DNA from: JAZDRH01 sp047470865
Lineage (GTDB): Bacteria; Pseudomonadota; Gammaproteobacteria; Pseudomonadales; Pseudomonadaceae
Direction: 5' to 3'
Assembly: GCF_047470865.1 (NCBI RefSeq)
Contig: NZ_JAZDRH010000002.1
Coordinates: forward strand, 158,981 to 222,980
DNA: 64,000 bases
How positions within the stretch are numbered: the first letter of the stretch is position 1; each line of letters starts with the position of its first letter. Positions 53,392-62,832 of this stretch are shown one piece after another. Both the position numbers and the translations under genes were made by a program. The notes below the pieces were generated by a model, which had not been told where the DNA came from, ran no database searches, and saw only the letters and a program-made list of their open reading frames with translations.

Positions 53392-54513
53392 TCAAACAGG
53401 TTTACGGACGACTTCACCGTCACGGCACATAAGGCAGGCAGCAACAATATCGTCTTCTAGATTAATAACGAGCTGCCCTTCTGCAGTGAAGATCAGCTTT
53501 AAAAAGTCAAGCACGTTGCGTGCATACAAAGCCGAGGCATCTGCAGGTACTAACGCCGCTAAATTAGTATGCCCGACAATGGTTACCCCATGTGCTTGGA
53601 TAACTTTATTAACCTGTGTTAAGGGGCAGTTTCCACCCTGAGCCGCGGCCAAATCGACAACTACAGAGCCAGCTTTCATCTGCGCAACAGTTTCTTCGCG
53701 CAAGAGCACAGGGGCCTTTCGCCCAGGAATCAAAGCTGTAGTAATAACAATATCTGCCTGCTTGGCTCGCTCATGTACTGCTTTAGCTTGGCGTTCCATC
53801 CAAGAGGCCGGCATAGGGCGGGCATAGCCACCTACACCTTCTGCGCATTCACGCTCTTCCTCGGTTGCAAAAGGCACATCAACAAATTTTGCGCCTAGAG
53901 ATTCAATTTGCTCTTTTACCGCTGGGCGTACATCAGAAGCCTCAACCACAGCACCTAATCGCTTAGCTGTAGCTATAGCTTGCAAGCCTGCAACACCCGC
54001 ACCTAAAACTAAAACTCGCGCTGCTTTTACTGTGCCAGCCGCTGTCATTAGCATAGGCATAAAACGTGGATAGTGCTCAGCCGCAACCAGTACAGACTTA
54101 TAACCTGCAATATTGGCTTGTGATGAGAGCACATCAAGACTTTGTGCTCGGCTATTACGCGGAGCCGCCTCCAGCGCAAAAGCTGTAATGCCATAACCAT
54201 TCATTTTTTCAATAGCTTCACTGTCAAATGGGTTTAGCATCCCTATTAACACAGTTTTAGCCGGAATTTGAGCTAACTCAGCCTCCGTTGGCGCCTGTAC
54301 TTTCAAAACTATGTGAGCATCATATGCATGCTGTTTGGCAACAATTTTTGCCCCTACAGCTTCATAGGCTTCATCCAAAATACTGGCAGACAAGCCGGCT
54401 CCTTTTTCCACGCTAACTTGGTGGCCTTGAGCAATTAGTTTTTTTACGGTTTCAGGCGTTGCGGCAACACGTGTTTCGCCCGCTCTCGTTTCAAGTGGAA
54501 CACCTATGTGCAC
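53392..54513 (-). CDS. pntAA: NAD(P) transhydrogenase alpha subunit, NAD-binding part
   Basis: The 373-aa soluble domain I begins HIGVPLETRAGETRVAATPETVKKL and has the NAD fold VLVLGAGVAGLQAIATAKRLGAVVEASDVR and the loop EGVGGYARPMP. GTG 54513 is preceded by AAGGAG at 7 bases and gives the family N-terminus; the frame continues to 54543. First gene of pntAA-pntAB-pntB. Confidence 0.94.
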   Translation of the reverse strand: MHIGVPLETRAGETRVAATPETVKKLIAQGHQVSVEKGAGLSASILDEAYEAVGAKIVAKQHAYDAHIVLKVQAPTEAELAQIPAKTVLIGMLNPFDSEAIEKMNGYGITAFALEAAPRNSRAQSLDVLSSQANIAGYKSVLVAAEHYPRFMPMLMTAAGTVKAARVLVLGAGVAGLQAIATAKRLGAVVEASDVRPAVKEQIESLGAKFVDVPFATEEERECAEGVGGYARPMPASWMERQAKAVHERAKQADIVITTALIPGRKAPVLLREETVAQMKAGSVVVDLAAAQGGNCPLTQVNKVIQAHGVTIVGHTNLAALVPADASALYARNVLDFLKLIFTAEGQLVINLEDDIVAACLMCRDGEVVRKPV

Positions 54514-54780
54514 TACATATCTCCTTGCAAAAGAAGTTGGCAAGCTGATTAGTAAATACTGTGATTGTTATTCCTTGTGAGCAGTATTTTCTCAATCAAC
54601 ATTTTAAGCTGCTGAGAAACAAAACTATAATTTACAGTTTTGTATCATTTGTGACTTTATTTTTATTTCGGTCACATTGCAATATTTAGTTATAGTTTTC
54701 ATGTTTTTTACTAAATAGCAAATTTTTAATTTTTATGATCCGCTTTTACAAAAGCACCAGCAGCTTTCACTAATAAAAAT
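54514..54780. other. AT-rich upstream region of pnt operon
   Basis: No gene is visible. A 7-bp inverted repeat (CAAAACT at 54620-54626 and AGTTTTG at 54636-54642) may be a regulatory site for the divergently read pnt operon. Otherwise only AT-rich sequence. Confidence 0.4.
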
Positions 54781-54817
54781 AAAAAAGGCGCATTTCAATA
54801 GAGTCAAAATGCGCCTT
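54781..54817 (-). terminator. Terminator of nnrS
   Basis: Arms AAGGCGCATTT and AAATGCGCCTT with an 11-base loop are followed by six T on the minus strand. Confidence 0.85.
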
Positions 54818-54847
54818 AATTTATCTTAAAACTAGCGTAATAGAGGC

Positions 54848-56035
54848 TTAGCCTGGGTTCCCATCAACACGTGCCTTACATAGCATTGGGGTATAACCAA
54901 TAACAAATAATGCAAAGCTCAGCACCCAAAATGTAGTGGCACTATGCCATCCTGCAATAGCATTTAGCTCAACCACAAAAATTCGGCAAAAAGCCGCAAT
55001 ATTCAAGGAGATGAATGCGATTACCATAAATTTAGGTGGTTCTAGTTTACGTCCTGTGTGACCTAATGTCACACGGGCTAACATGGCCAGAATCATGCCG
55101 CTCATTGCTCCAATGGTAAAGCTGTGAATGGCAGAACTAAAATTATTTAATAAGGAAAAGTGCCAAGCCGCTAAAGCACTACAGGCTATTACCAACCACC
55201 AATAAGACAAATGCAAAGACCAGAGTAGATTAACTCGCCAAATACCTTTGTCATACCAACGAAAAGCGCGTATTCCATGACCAATAGCCAAAGCGCAGAG
55301 TAATATTCCCATCAGTATATTTTGCTGTAGGTTAAAGCCTGTAAGTGTTGCCAAGGCGAGTAATACCATTCCTACTAGCAAAGCATTATCTAGCCAAACC
55401 CAAGGTTCAACGCCCTCTTCACGCAACAAACCTCGGCGCGTGAAGAAGGGAATAACACGCCCACCAATAACCGTCATTAATGCAGCCACTAAAAACAAGG
55501 CAGATAAGGCTGCATTTCGCTGTATTAACTCACCACCTTGGTATAAATCATAAAGACTTACAATGTTAGCTACTCCAAGGAGTAATAAAACACCTACTAT
55601 TGGGTAATTACGGTACTGCTTTACCTTTCCAACCATTAGCCACATACACCAAGCAACAGTGGGATAAAAAAGCGCATCCACCACCAATAAAACAGGCAGT
55701 GCACTGGGTATAAACCAGAGCACTCGTGCTGCCAACCACAAAACAAACAGCGCCAGTAGTGGCTTACCAGAAAGACCAGGTTGTCCTGTCCATGTTTGCC
55801 CAGCGGTGAGCAAAAAACCTGTCACTATAGCGCCAGCAAAACCAAACACCAGCTCATGTCGATGCCAAGCGAGCCAGCTACCTGCGGGTAAATAGGTAAT
55901 TTTCCCCGTATGCGCCAAGATCCATATAGGCACAGCCAATAAAGCCAGTATGGCACCTGCTAAGAAAAAAGGACGGAACGCTAAACGCAAAATAGGCGTA
56001 ATAGTTAATGCTTGGCGACGATCGATAATATTCAT
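54848..56035 (-). CDS. nnrS: NnrS-family membrane protein
   Basis: The 395-aa protein has about 12 hydrophobic segments and the family phrases LRLAFRPFFLAGAI, WHRHELVFGFAGAIVTGFLLTAGQTWTG and HSFTIGAMSGMILAMLARVTLGHTGR, with conserved His that bind haem/copper. NnrS proteins protect against nitric oxide stress and are often near denitrification genes; none is seen here. ATG 56035 (MNIIDRRQAL) is preferred to GTG 56047. Confidence 0.9.
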   Translation of the reverse strand: MNIIDRRQALTITPILRLAFRPFFLAGAILALLAVPIWILAHTGKITYLPAGSWLAWHRHELVFGFAGAIVTGFLLTAGQTWTGQPGLSGKPLLALFVLWLAARVLWFIPSALPVLLVVDALFYPTVAWCMWLMVGKVKQYRNYPIVGVLLLLGVANIVSLYDLYQGGELIQRNAALSALFLVAALMTVIGGRVIPFFTRRGLLREEGVEPWVWLDNALLVGMVLLALATLTGFNLQQNILMGILLCALAIGHGIRAFRWYDKGIWRVNLLWSLHLSYWWLVIACSALAAWHFSLLNNFSSAIHSFTIGAMSGMILAMLARVTLGHTGRKLEPPKFMVIAFISLNIAAFCRIFVVELNAIAGWHSATTFWVLSFALFVIGYTPMLCKARVDGNPG

Positions 56036-56082
56036 AACGAGCCACACAAAATAAAAGAGACTGTTTCACAGCCCTGAAAGTA

Positions 56083-56117
56083 AAAAAGCGCTTAACCTAG
56101 AACTAGGTAAGCGCTTT
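56083..56117. terminator. Hairpin between cytochrome c4 gene and nnrS
   Basis: Arms AAAGCGCTTAACCTAG and CTAGGTAAGCGCTTT (one mismatch/bulge) with a 2-base centre and flanking A/T runs. It likely ends the cytochrome c4 transcript before nnrS. Confidence 0.8.
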
Positions 56118-56137
56118 CTATGAATTGGCTAAGCGTA

Positions 56138-56797
56138 TTACTTAACTAAGTCTGCCTTAGTTACAGGCTTTAAACCTTGAATATAGCTAGATAGCGCTTG
56201 AATATCCTTATTGCTTAATTTAGCAGCTACAGCACGCATCGTCATAGCATCGCCATCATTTGTGCGATCGCCTTCACGGAAGTCTGTAAGCTGTTTAGCA
56301 ATATAGGTTGAATGCTGGCCTGCTAGGCGAGGGTATTTTGCAAGATCAAGACCTGTACCATCAGGTGCGTGACAACCTATACAGGCTGGCATGCCTTCAG
56401 TTAGCTTACCACCACGAAATAATGCTTCACCACGCTCAACCAAGGCTTCATCTGCTGTACCTTGGCTAGTTTTTTGACTAGCAAAATAAGCTGCAATATC
56501 TTTTAAATCTTGTAACTTAGCTTCTGGCGTTGAACTGCCTGCAGTTACCATGTCCAGCATACCTGTCATCTCTAGCACAGGACGCTTACCAGATTGAATA
56601 TCCTGCATTTGCTTAAGCAGGTACTGTTCCCCTTGCCCAGCTAGTTTAGGAAAGGTTGGCAACGCGCTGTTGCCGTCTGGGTTATGACATGCCGAGCAAA
56701 TTGCGACTTTTGCTTCGCCTGCTTTAGCATCGCCTGCAGCATGCGCTAGGCCAGTCAAGCCCACAGTCAACAGCAGACTCACGAGAAGTTTGTTCAT
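56138..56797 (-). CDS. Cytochrome c4
   Basis: The 219-aa precursor has a signal peptide (MNKLLVSLLLTVGLTGLAHA) and two CxxCH haem sites, CSACH (about 34-38) and CIGCH (about 138-142), each with a distal Met. This is the dihaem c4 of the periplasm, an electron donor to terminal oxidases. It is divergent from engB, as in Pseudomonas. Confidence 0.94.
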   Translation of the reverse strand: MNKLLVSLLLTVGLTGLAHAAGDAKAGEAKVAICSACHNPDGNSALPTFPKLAGQGEQYLLKQMQDIQSGKRPVLEMTGMLDMVTAGSSTPEAKLQDLKDIAAYFASQKTSQGTADEALVERGEALFRGGKLTEGMPACIGCHAPDGTGLDLAKYPRLAGQHSTYIAKQLTDFREGDRTNDGDAMTMRAVAAKLSNKDIQALSSYIQGLKPVTKADLVK

Positions 56798-57024
56798 CAG
56801 CTAATCCAAATACGGCTAAAAAGTGTAAGTTATCCCGGAGTTACTTAGCGATTAACCTCTAGTAACATCTCGGCCATGCAGTTCTGCAGCATTAAGAATT
56901 ACCTAAACAACCACAAAAAAGGTTAAATTTAAGACAATGCGTGCATAGAATCCCAAGCATTATATACTGCTACACGAAAAACGGAAATGTTGCATACCCT
57001 CTTAATTCATTATTTGGATTATTT

Positions 57025-57651
57025 ATGTCAGTTAAAAACCCCATTATTGGCTTGTGTCAACAAGCTAGCTTCCTAATTAGCGCTGCGCGTGTTGAACAGT
57101 GTCCTCCTGACGAAGGTTTAGAAATTGCCTTTGCTGGGCGCTCTAATGCGGGGAAATCTAGTGCCTTAAATACGCTCACTCACGCTAACTTAGCAAGAAC
57201 CTCAAAAACACCGGGGCGCACACAGCTACTCAATTTCTTTACACTTGACCAGCAGCGCCGCCTTGTTGACCTACCTGGTTATGGCTATGCCAAAGTGCCT
57301 ATTCCATTAAAACAGCACTGGCAAAAACACTTGGAAGCTTACTTAAGTAGCCGTGAAAGCTTGGCTGGACTTGTATTACTTATGGATATTCGCCATCCAT
57401 TAACCCCTTTTGACTGCATGATGCTTGACTGGGCACAAAGTAGCGATATGCCCTTGCACATACTGCTTACCAAAGCGGACAAACTCACATTTGGCGCTGC
57501 AAAAAATGAACTCTTAAAAGTACAAAAAGAAATTAACAGTCGCTGGGGAGATAATGTCAGTATCCAACTATTCTCTGCCACAAAGCGAACAGGCATTGAG
57601 CAAGCACGCGAAGTATTAGCAACATGGCTTGAGTTAACAGCAACAGAATAA
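57025..57651 (+). CDS. engB: Ribosome biogenesis GTPase EngB/YsxC
   Basis: The 208-aa GTPase has G1 AFAGRSNAGKSS, G3 LVDLPGYGYAKV, G4 LTKAD and G5 FSATK, and is needed for 50S assembly. The open frame extends to 56941, but ATG 57025 (MSVKNPIIGLCQQASF) gives the family N-terminus with a GGA site. Confidence 0.95.
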   Translation: MSVKNPIIGLCQQASFLISAARVEQCPPDEGLEIAFAGRSNAGKSSALNTLTHANLARTSKTPGRTQLLNFFTLDQQRRLVDLPGYGYAKVPIPLKQHWQKHLEAYLSSRESLAGLVLLMDIRHPLTPFDCMMLDWAQSSDMPLHILLTKADKLTFGAAKNELLKVQKEINSRWGDNVSIQLFSATKRTGIEQAREVLATWLELTATE

Positions 57652-57968
57652 AACTGGCTGTTCTATATTGAACTTGCATATTTTTAAGCGTTTATAACAG
57701 CTGCTCATATTCGCCAGCGTTAGGCTTTTAATACTAAGCTAGGTATTTAGGCAGCGCTCTTAAACTCTAACAACCAAGGGCGTAACAGCCTTAAATATGG
57801 AAGTGTTCAATGCTATGTTAAGCGTTACTTAGCGACAAACGCAGAAGCAGAAGCCAAACAATTGGCAACTCTTACACCTAGCAACATTAAGCTATGCTCT
57901 ATCTTTACTGTTAGCCGCGCATGGTTAGCCATACGCAATAATTTACCATTTTGGCTATTCAACAGCTT
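57652..57968. other. Gap with an open frame lacking a normal start
   Basis: No firm gene. From 57751 to a TGA at 57970-57972 the plus strand is open for 73 codons (reading KYGSVQCYVKRYLATNAEAE in its middle) but has no ATG or GTG; its stop overlaps the tetR ATG. It could be chance or a decayed gene. Confidence 0.35.
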
Positions 57969-58610
57969 ATGAAAAACTCTACTAGCGCAAAACAACTACT
58001 TACCAGACAGCTACCGCAAGTACGCGATAAAACTAAGAAAGATATTTTATTACATGCCCTTGATTTGTTTAATACACAAGGCATTTCGCAAACCACTATT
58101 GAACAAATAAAGCAAGCAAGCGGCAATAGCATAGGCACTATTTATCATCACTTTAAAAGCAAACAAGGATTGATTGCTTATCTTTACCAGCTGCTACTAC
58201 ATGATCAGCAACAAGCGTTAGAGGCTTATACACTCACAAACGCCACCGTATCTCAAACAGTTGAATACATTATCTATAGTTATATTGACTGGGCTAGTGA
58301 GTATCCTGACTTTGCCATTTTTCAATTTAATGCCAGCGCCAGCACCAGCTGTGGAGAGTTTAGTAATGAGCTTAATATACTCATCAAACAACGTGTAGAA
58401 AGCTTACTGCTGCACCTCACTGCTTGCCCCGATGCCTCAATGCTTAGCGAGCACCCACCTGAGTTACTGCCCGCTCTTATTATTGGTACAGCTCACCATT
58501 ACGCAAGAGCTTGGCTAGAAGGTAGGACTAAGCAGCCCCCAACTACCTACCGTGAATATTTTGCCCAAGCAGCTATTAATGCCTTAACTTTAAACAAGCC
58601 AACTCTCTAG
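57969..58610 (+). CDS. TetR-family regulator
   Basis: The 213-aa protein has a TetR helix-turn-helix (KKDILLHALDLFNTQGISQTTIEQIKQASGNSIGTIYHHFKSKQGLIAYLY, about 22-72). The C-terminal domain is not one I can place. A TTG at 57951 would add six residues; neither start has a good ribosome site. A DUF2938 gene follows 57 bases later with an inverted repeat between them, so this protein probably controls that gene. Confidence 0.85.
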   Translation: MKNSTSAKQLLTRQLPQVRDKTKKDILLHALDLFNTQGISQTTIEQIKQASGNSIGTIYHHFKSKQGLIAYLYQLLLHDQQQALEAYTLTNATVSQTVEYIIYSYIDWASEYPDFAIFQFNASASTSCGEFSNELNILIKQRVESLLLHLTACPDASMLSEHPPELLPALIIGTAHHYARAWLEGRTKQPPTTYREYFAQAAINALTLNKPTL

Positions 58611-58625
58611 ACAAGAAAAGAGGAA

Positions 58626-58653
58626 TAGAATAATATTCTAGAGAATTATTCTA
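58626..58653. promoter_or_regulatory. Inverted repeat, candidate TetR operator
   Basis: TAGAATAAT (58626-58634) and ATTATTCTA (58645-58653) are perfect inverted copies with a 10-base gap, in the space between the tetR stop and the DUF2938 start. The length and symmetry fit a TetR operator. Confidence 0.5.
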
Positions 58654-58667
58654 GATCTTGATTTGTC

Positions 58668-59162
58668 ATGCTAAATCTAATTTTATGTGCTCTCGCACTA
58701 GGCGTAGGTGCAACCTTATTTATGGACTTGGCCGCTCTTATGCATAAAGCACTTGGCCTTAGTACACTCAACATGAGATTTGTTGGTCGCTGGTTAATAC
58801 ACCTTATGCATGCCAACAAAACAAGAAAAAACAGTGTAATCTGGCAATCTCCAGCTATGCCACTGGAGCATTTAACAGGCTGGCTGGCACACTATCTTAT
58901 TGGCATTGTATTTGCCCTTCTTTTGCTTCTTTTTACAGGCACTCAATGGCTTTACCAACCCACATTAGAACCGGCTCTTGTTGTTGGCATAATTAGTTTA
59001 ATTGCACCGTTTTTCATTATGCAGCCAGGTTTTGGTTTAGGTTTTGCTGCAAATAAAACAGCCAATCCAAACCTATCACGATTAATGAGTTTACTTGCCC
59101 ATACAGAATTTGCGTTAGGCCTATACCTAACAGCCTTACTTATTAGTCACTTAGCTCACTAA
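58668..59162 (+). CDS. DUF2938-family membrane protein
   Basis: The 164-aa protein has four to five hydrophobic helices with the DUF2938 hallmarks: LALGVGATLFMDLAALMHKA, FVGRWLIHLM, EHLTGWLAHYLIGIVFALLLL and FFIMQPGFGLGFAANKTANPN. The function of the family is unknown. Its partner is the TetR gene just upstream. Confidence 0.85.
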   Translation: MLNLILCALALGVGATLFMDLAALMHKALGLSTLNMRFVGRWLIHLMHANKTRKNSVIWQSPAMPLEHLTGWLAHYLIGIVFALLLLLFTGTQWLYQPTLEPALVVGIISLIAPFFIMQPGFGLGFAANKTANPNLSRLMSLLAHTEFALGLYLTALLISHLAH

Positions 59163-59634
59163 TCAAATAGTCATATTACCAGTCGCATTCAGAGTTATTC
59201 TTTATATTTCTTCTACTGCATAAAAAATACATCATACTCAATCGCTATCCAGTGACTGAGCGTTTTATTAACTGTACTGCCAACCCCTATTGGGGTAAAT
59301 AATAGAACTTTTAGCCAAACAATAAAAAGAGTACTAGATAGAAACTATCTACTTCACAATAGCAAGACTGAAATCAACAACTTGATTATAAAGCCAACTT
59401 CCCTGATGGTTTGCCTGCCGCCCGCTGTGCATCTTTTTATAAGCTCATTCCTATTTGTAGATCCACATTAAAAGGGGGATTTATAAGATAGACTTATCGA
59501 CAGGGTTATGGCACTATTAGTTTCAATAGTAGGTTACTTTATAAAGTAACACCACCACATTAATATTGAAATAAACAGTGCATTTCTATCAGATTAAACC
59601 TACTAAAATATCGACTTCACACTGTACCTTCGTC
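59163..59634. other. Intergenic region with palindromes, no gene seen
   Basis: About 470 bases between the DUF2938 gene and the convergent patatin gene. It holds a short hairpin (ACCCCTATTGGGGT, near 59285), an 18-bp perfect palindrome GTTACTTTATAAAGTAAC at 59533-59550, and an 18-mer at 59570-59587 that also occurs near 47049. No open frame of note. Confidence 0.5.
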
Positions 59635-61815
59635 TTAAAAAGAATGACCCAAGTTTAAATACACTGCATTTTGATGAAACGTATTTAGACCATAATTAAA
59701 TGTTAAAGGCCCTAAAGGGGTTTCTACTCCAACAAAAATACTGGCTGCGTTAATGCTTCCTGTATCAAATTGGCGACGATCTATATTCCAAATTCGCCCC
59801 GTTTCTAATGACGCTCCCAAGTAGTACGGCATTGCAATAGGTAACACTTGATCAGGCGTCATACGACGATAATAAACAAGACGAACATAGTGTAGATTCT
59901 GCCCTGCCATTGAGTTCTTTTTAAACCCTGAGAGATTTAACGCGCCCCCAATCTGAAAGCTTGAATCAATAATTTCTTTAGCATCTAAAGTGCGTGCGTA
60001 ACGGCCACCGACCATAAGGGTATTGCGCTCAAAACTAAATACCTTGTTAACAACAGCTTCCCATTGCCGATAGCTTTCATCGGCACCTAAGGCTTTTGTA
60101 TGTTTCATAAAGCTGATTTTTAGCTCCTCACCTTTAGTTGGAAACTGCAAGCTATCCAAGGTATCAAAGGCATATGTCAGCTCGTAAAACCCTTCTTTAA
60201 AACTATAGCTGTCTAAAGCAGGATCACCAATATGCACATTGGCATTCCCCCAACCTGAGCCTAGATTAAGTCGCAACTCGCCATTTTTATTAATTTCACG
60301 CCCCAGACTTAAACCATACTGAAAACGTTTCAAACGGTATTCAGCAATAGCATCACTATCATCCATCAAGCTTATTTGATTAACCGAAAAATCCACCCAA
60401 GGCGAAATAAAGTAAGGCGAACCTACTGCCAAAGGTTGATAAAACTCGCTAAACAACTCTTGAGTATCGCCTAACTGTAAACGTGTAAACCATTCCGCAC
60501 CTAAACTATTCACACCATTCATTCTAAAGCTAGCCCCAAGATTAAAGGTGCTTTGCCCATTAAAATCATCTGCTAGGTTCAAACCTAATCTCAAATAATC
60601 AGTACCTGCCTCACGCTTTTGCGCCAAGATAACAAGGGTTGCTTCATCAGCTTGACGATCCTCAAGACGATAATGCACGCTATTAAAATACTCCAAACCA
60701 TAAAGTGTGCTTAAATCGCGCTGTAAACGCTGTAAATTTAGCATTTCCCCAATAGGCTGGCGAATATGATGCCGAATCAAGGCATCGCTTACCTTAGCTG
60801 TATTTTCAATACGAATTGCTCGAATAATAGGCGGCTGATTATCTGCAATAAATTGCTGGTGACTAACCTTGCCTTTAGGAAAACCCGCTAACTGTGCCGA
60901 CATTGCCATAGTTGATTGATAGCCAATATCAATCATAGCCTTCGCTTGCCCGAAATCAGTCACAGTGTAGCCTTCAAGTGCTGGCTGGATCAGTAAATCT
61001 TTGACCTCAAGCGTTTCAATCTGAGCGTCTGTATTATTACGCGTCAATAACGCCATTGTTTGATTAAGTACGCTCAAAACATTTTTTAGCTGGCTCTGGT
61101 CCATCAATGGCGTACCAATATCCACAGCAATCACACGATCTACACCCATAGCTTTAGCCACACTAATCGGCAGATTATTTGCCATGCCGCCATCAGCAAT
61201 TAATTTGCCTTCAATTTTAACTGGCTCTAATAAACCAGGTAGCGACATGCTAGCGCGTAACGCTTGTGGTAAATGCCCTTTCGCAAAAACCACTTCTTTC
61301 CCTGTTGCCAAATCAGTACCTACGGCACGAAAAGGAATCATCAACTGATCAAAATCTTCAATATTGCTACGGTTAATCAGCAACTCTTCAAGTACCAAAT
61401 CTAAGTTTTGCCCCTGAATAATACCCATTGGCAAACCTAAACTACCGTCATCTTTAAAACTGAGCTTTTGTCTGACTAAAAAATCGCGATCATCTTGCTT
61501 ACGCCGAAACGGTCTATCCTTACGATCTGGCTCATCAGACAAGGCATATGCCCAATCTAAGGTTAGAGCCAATTGCTCTAATTCATCAACACTATAACCT
61601 GCAGCATATAAACCACCAATAATAGCTCCCATGCTAGTGCCTGCAATCACATCAACCTTAATATTCTGTTCTTCTAATGCACGTAAAACTCCAACATGAG
61701 TTAACCCTCGTGCTGCACCACCTGAAAGAACAAGCCCCACTTTTTCAGCATAAGCGGGAGTATGTGCTAAAATAGCAGTGCAAAGAATTAAGATGACACG
61801 CAGCACTAAAGACAT
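59635..61815 (-). CDS. Patatin-like type Vd autotransporter, PlpD-like
   Basis: The 726-aa precursor has a signal peptide (LVLRVILILCTAILAHTPAYA), a patatin phospholipase domain (GGAARGLTHVGVL oxyanion loop, nucleophile in GTSMG, catalytic Asp in DGGMANN), one POTRA-like domain (IRAIRIENTAKVSDALIRHHI, about 310-395) and a 16-strand Omp85-type barrel ending in LNLGHSF. The same order and size (728 aa) are found in P. aeruginosa PlpD, a secreted phospholipase A. ATG 61815 is chosen over 61842 for the signal peptide and GGA site. The catalytic dyad looks intact. Confidence 0.9.
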   Translation of the reverse strand: MSLVLRVILILCTAILAHTPAYAEKVGLVLSGGAARGLTHVGVLRALEEQNIKVDVIAGTSMGAIIGGLYAAGYSVDELEQLALTLDWAYALSDEPDRKDRPFRRKQDDRDFLVRQKLSFKDDGSLGLPMGIIQGQNLDLVLEELLINRSNIEDFDQLMIPFRAVGTDLATGKEVVFAKGHLPQALRASMSLPGLLEPVKIEGKLIADGGMANNLPISVAKAMGVDRVIAVDIGTPLMDQSQLKNVLSVLNQTMALLTRNNTDAQIETLEVKDLLIQPALEGYTVTDFGQAKAMIDIGYQSTMAMSAQLAGFPKGKVSHQQFIADNQPPIIRAIRIENTAKVSDALIRHHIRQPIGEMLNLQRLQRDLSTLYGLEYFNSVHYRLEDRQADEATLVILAQKREAGTDYLRLGLNLADDFNGQSTFNLGASFRMNGVNSLGAEWFTRLQLGDTQELFSEFYQPLAVGSPYFISPWVDFSVNQISLMDDSDAIAEYRLKRFQYGLSLGREINKNGELRLNLGSGWGNANVHIGDPALDSYSFKEGFYELTYAFDTLDSLQFPTKGEELKISFMKHTKALGADESYRQWEAVVNKVFSFERNTLMVGGRYARTLDAKEIIDSSFQIGGALNLSGFKKNSMAGQNLHYVRLVYYRRMTPDQVLPIAMPYYLGASLETGRIWNIDRRQFDTGSINAASIFVGVETPLGPLTFNYGLNTFHQNAVYLNLGHSF

Positions 61816-62007
61816 AGAAAATCCAAAGAAAAGACATGACAAGTTAGCTAGTATAAGTTGAATGCTGATATTTTCACTAACAGCTAATAGTTTTTTATTG
61901 TTACTAGATTACATAAAATCTAATAAAAATTAGATAGGTATAAACTAGTAAAGTTTTCAACTATTATTGAAAACTAGCTCACCACTAACTATTAAGGAAG
62001 ATAGAGT

Positions 62008-62466
62008 ATGTTTAAAAAACTAATGGCAGCGCTCACTTTAGGGCTTAGTTTTTTACTGATTGGCTGCTCCAGCATACCTATGGAAACCGCACAGCGGGAT
62101 CATGAGCTAAAACGTTTTCCAAAACCTCCAGAAGGAAAAGCAGCAGTCTATATCTACAGAGACAGTTTTGCAGGCCAAGCATTAAGAAAAAAACTAACTA
62201 TTGATGGCGAAGTTATTGGAAAAAGTGCCAATAAAGTTTTTTTCTATCAAGTTATCTCGCCTGGCCAACACCGTATAACAACTGAGTCAGAATTTGGTGA
62301 TAACGAACTTATTCTAGATGCCAGTGCAGGTGTTAACTATTTTGTTCGTCAATATATGAAAATCGGCGTTTTTGTTAGCGGGTCAGCTCTTGAACTGATG
62401 GATACACGGGAAGGGAAATATGCCATTTTTAAGACAAAACTTGCAAAAAGCCTAAATTCAAAATAA
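62008..62466 (+). CDS. DUF2846-type lipoprotein
   Basis: The 152-aa precursor has a lipobox (LGLSFLLIGCSS) and a domain with AAVYIYRDSFAGQALRKKLTIDGEVIG and ISPGQHRITTESEFGDNELIL typical of DUF2846. It likely sits in the outer membrane facing the periplasm; function unknown. A good AGGAAG site precedes ATG 62008. Confidence 0.85.
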   Translation: MFKKLMAALTLGLSFLLIGCSSIPMETAQRDHELKRFPKPPEGKAAVYIYRDSFAGQALRKKLTIDGEVIGKSANKVFFYQVISPGQHRITTESEFGDNELILDASAGVNYFVRQYMKIGVFVSGSALELMDTREGKYAIFKTKLAKSLNSK

Positions 62467-62523
62467 CCCAAATTTAATAACCCCTTTTGCTGATTGCCAT
62501 AATGACTAGCAACAACTAGATTT

Positions 62524-62561
62524 GCATGGTTTTATTGACAGGTGCGTCGATAAAACCATGC
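62524..62561. repeat. Perfect 12-bp hairpin in intergenic DNA
   Basis: GCATGGTTTTAT (62524-62535) and ATAAAACCATGC (62550-62561) with a 14-base loop. There is no T run on either side. It lies between the lipoprotein gene and the decayed phage fragment. Confidence 0.6.
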
Positions 62562-62727
62562 TCAGTATAGTTACCTACACGCAGAGCAACAATAGGAATT
62601 CAGCACGTGACAATGTCGCCCGTTTTCACCTGCAAAGGGGTTACACAGGATCACTAAAGTTGACCGCGACTATGGTGCCACGGCGAACAATGTTATCTAA
62701 TAGGCGTCGGTGTTCGATTGTATTCAT
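62560..62727 (-). pseudogene. Decayed 5' end of phage baseplate assembly protein V gene, copy 1
   Basis: From ATG 62727 the minus strand reads MNTIEHRRLLDNIVRRGTI then VAVNFSDPV and a stop. In a neighbouring frame it continues QVKTGDIVTC-stop-IPIVALRVGNYTE. Put together this follows the N-terminus of P2-type baseplate gpV (NIVRLGTI, then VKxGDxxTxWLPW, then RAGN). A frameshift and a Trp-to-stop change break it. About 170 bases (62587-62760) are repeated at 63571-63745, including a 60-base identical core that contains the frame break. Confidence 0.6.
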
Positions 62728-62803
62728 GCGCCCATGCTGCGACAGGTCGCGCGCGGGCTAGGCAGTAAACTTGTATCTGTTAAAGCTACAAGCTAACACG
62801 CCT

Positions 62804-62829
62804 AAAAAAGTCCCATTAAATGGGGTTTT
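62804..62829 (-). terminator. Terminator of yefM-yoeB
   Basis: A short stem (CCCATT with AATGGG, flanked by near-matches) is followed by six T on the minus strand just after the toxin stop. Confidence 0.6.
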
Positions 62830-62832
62830 AGC

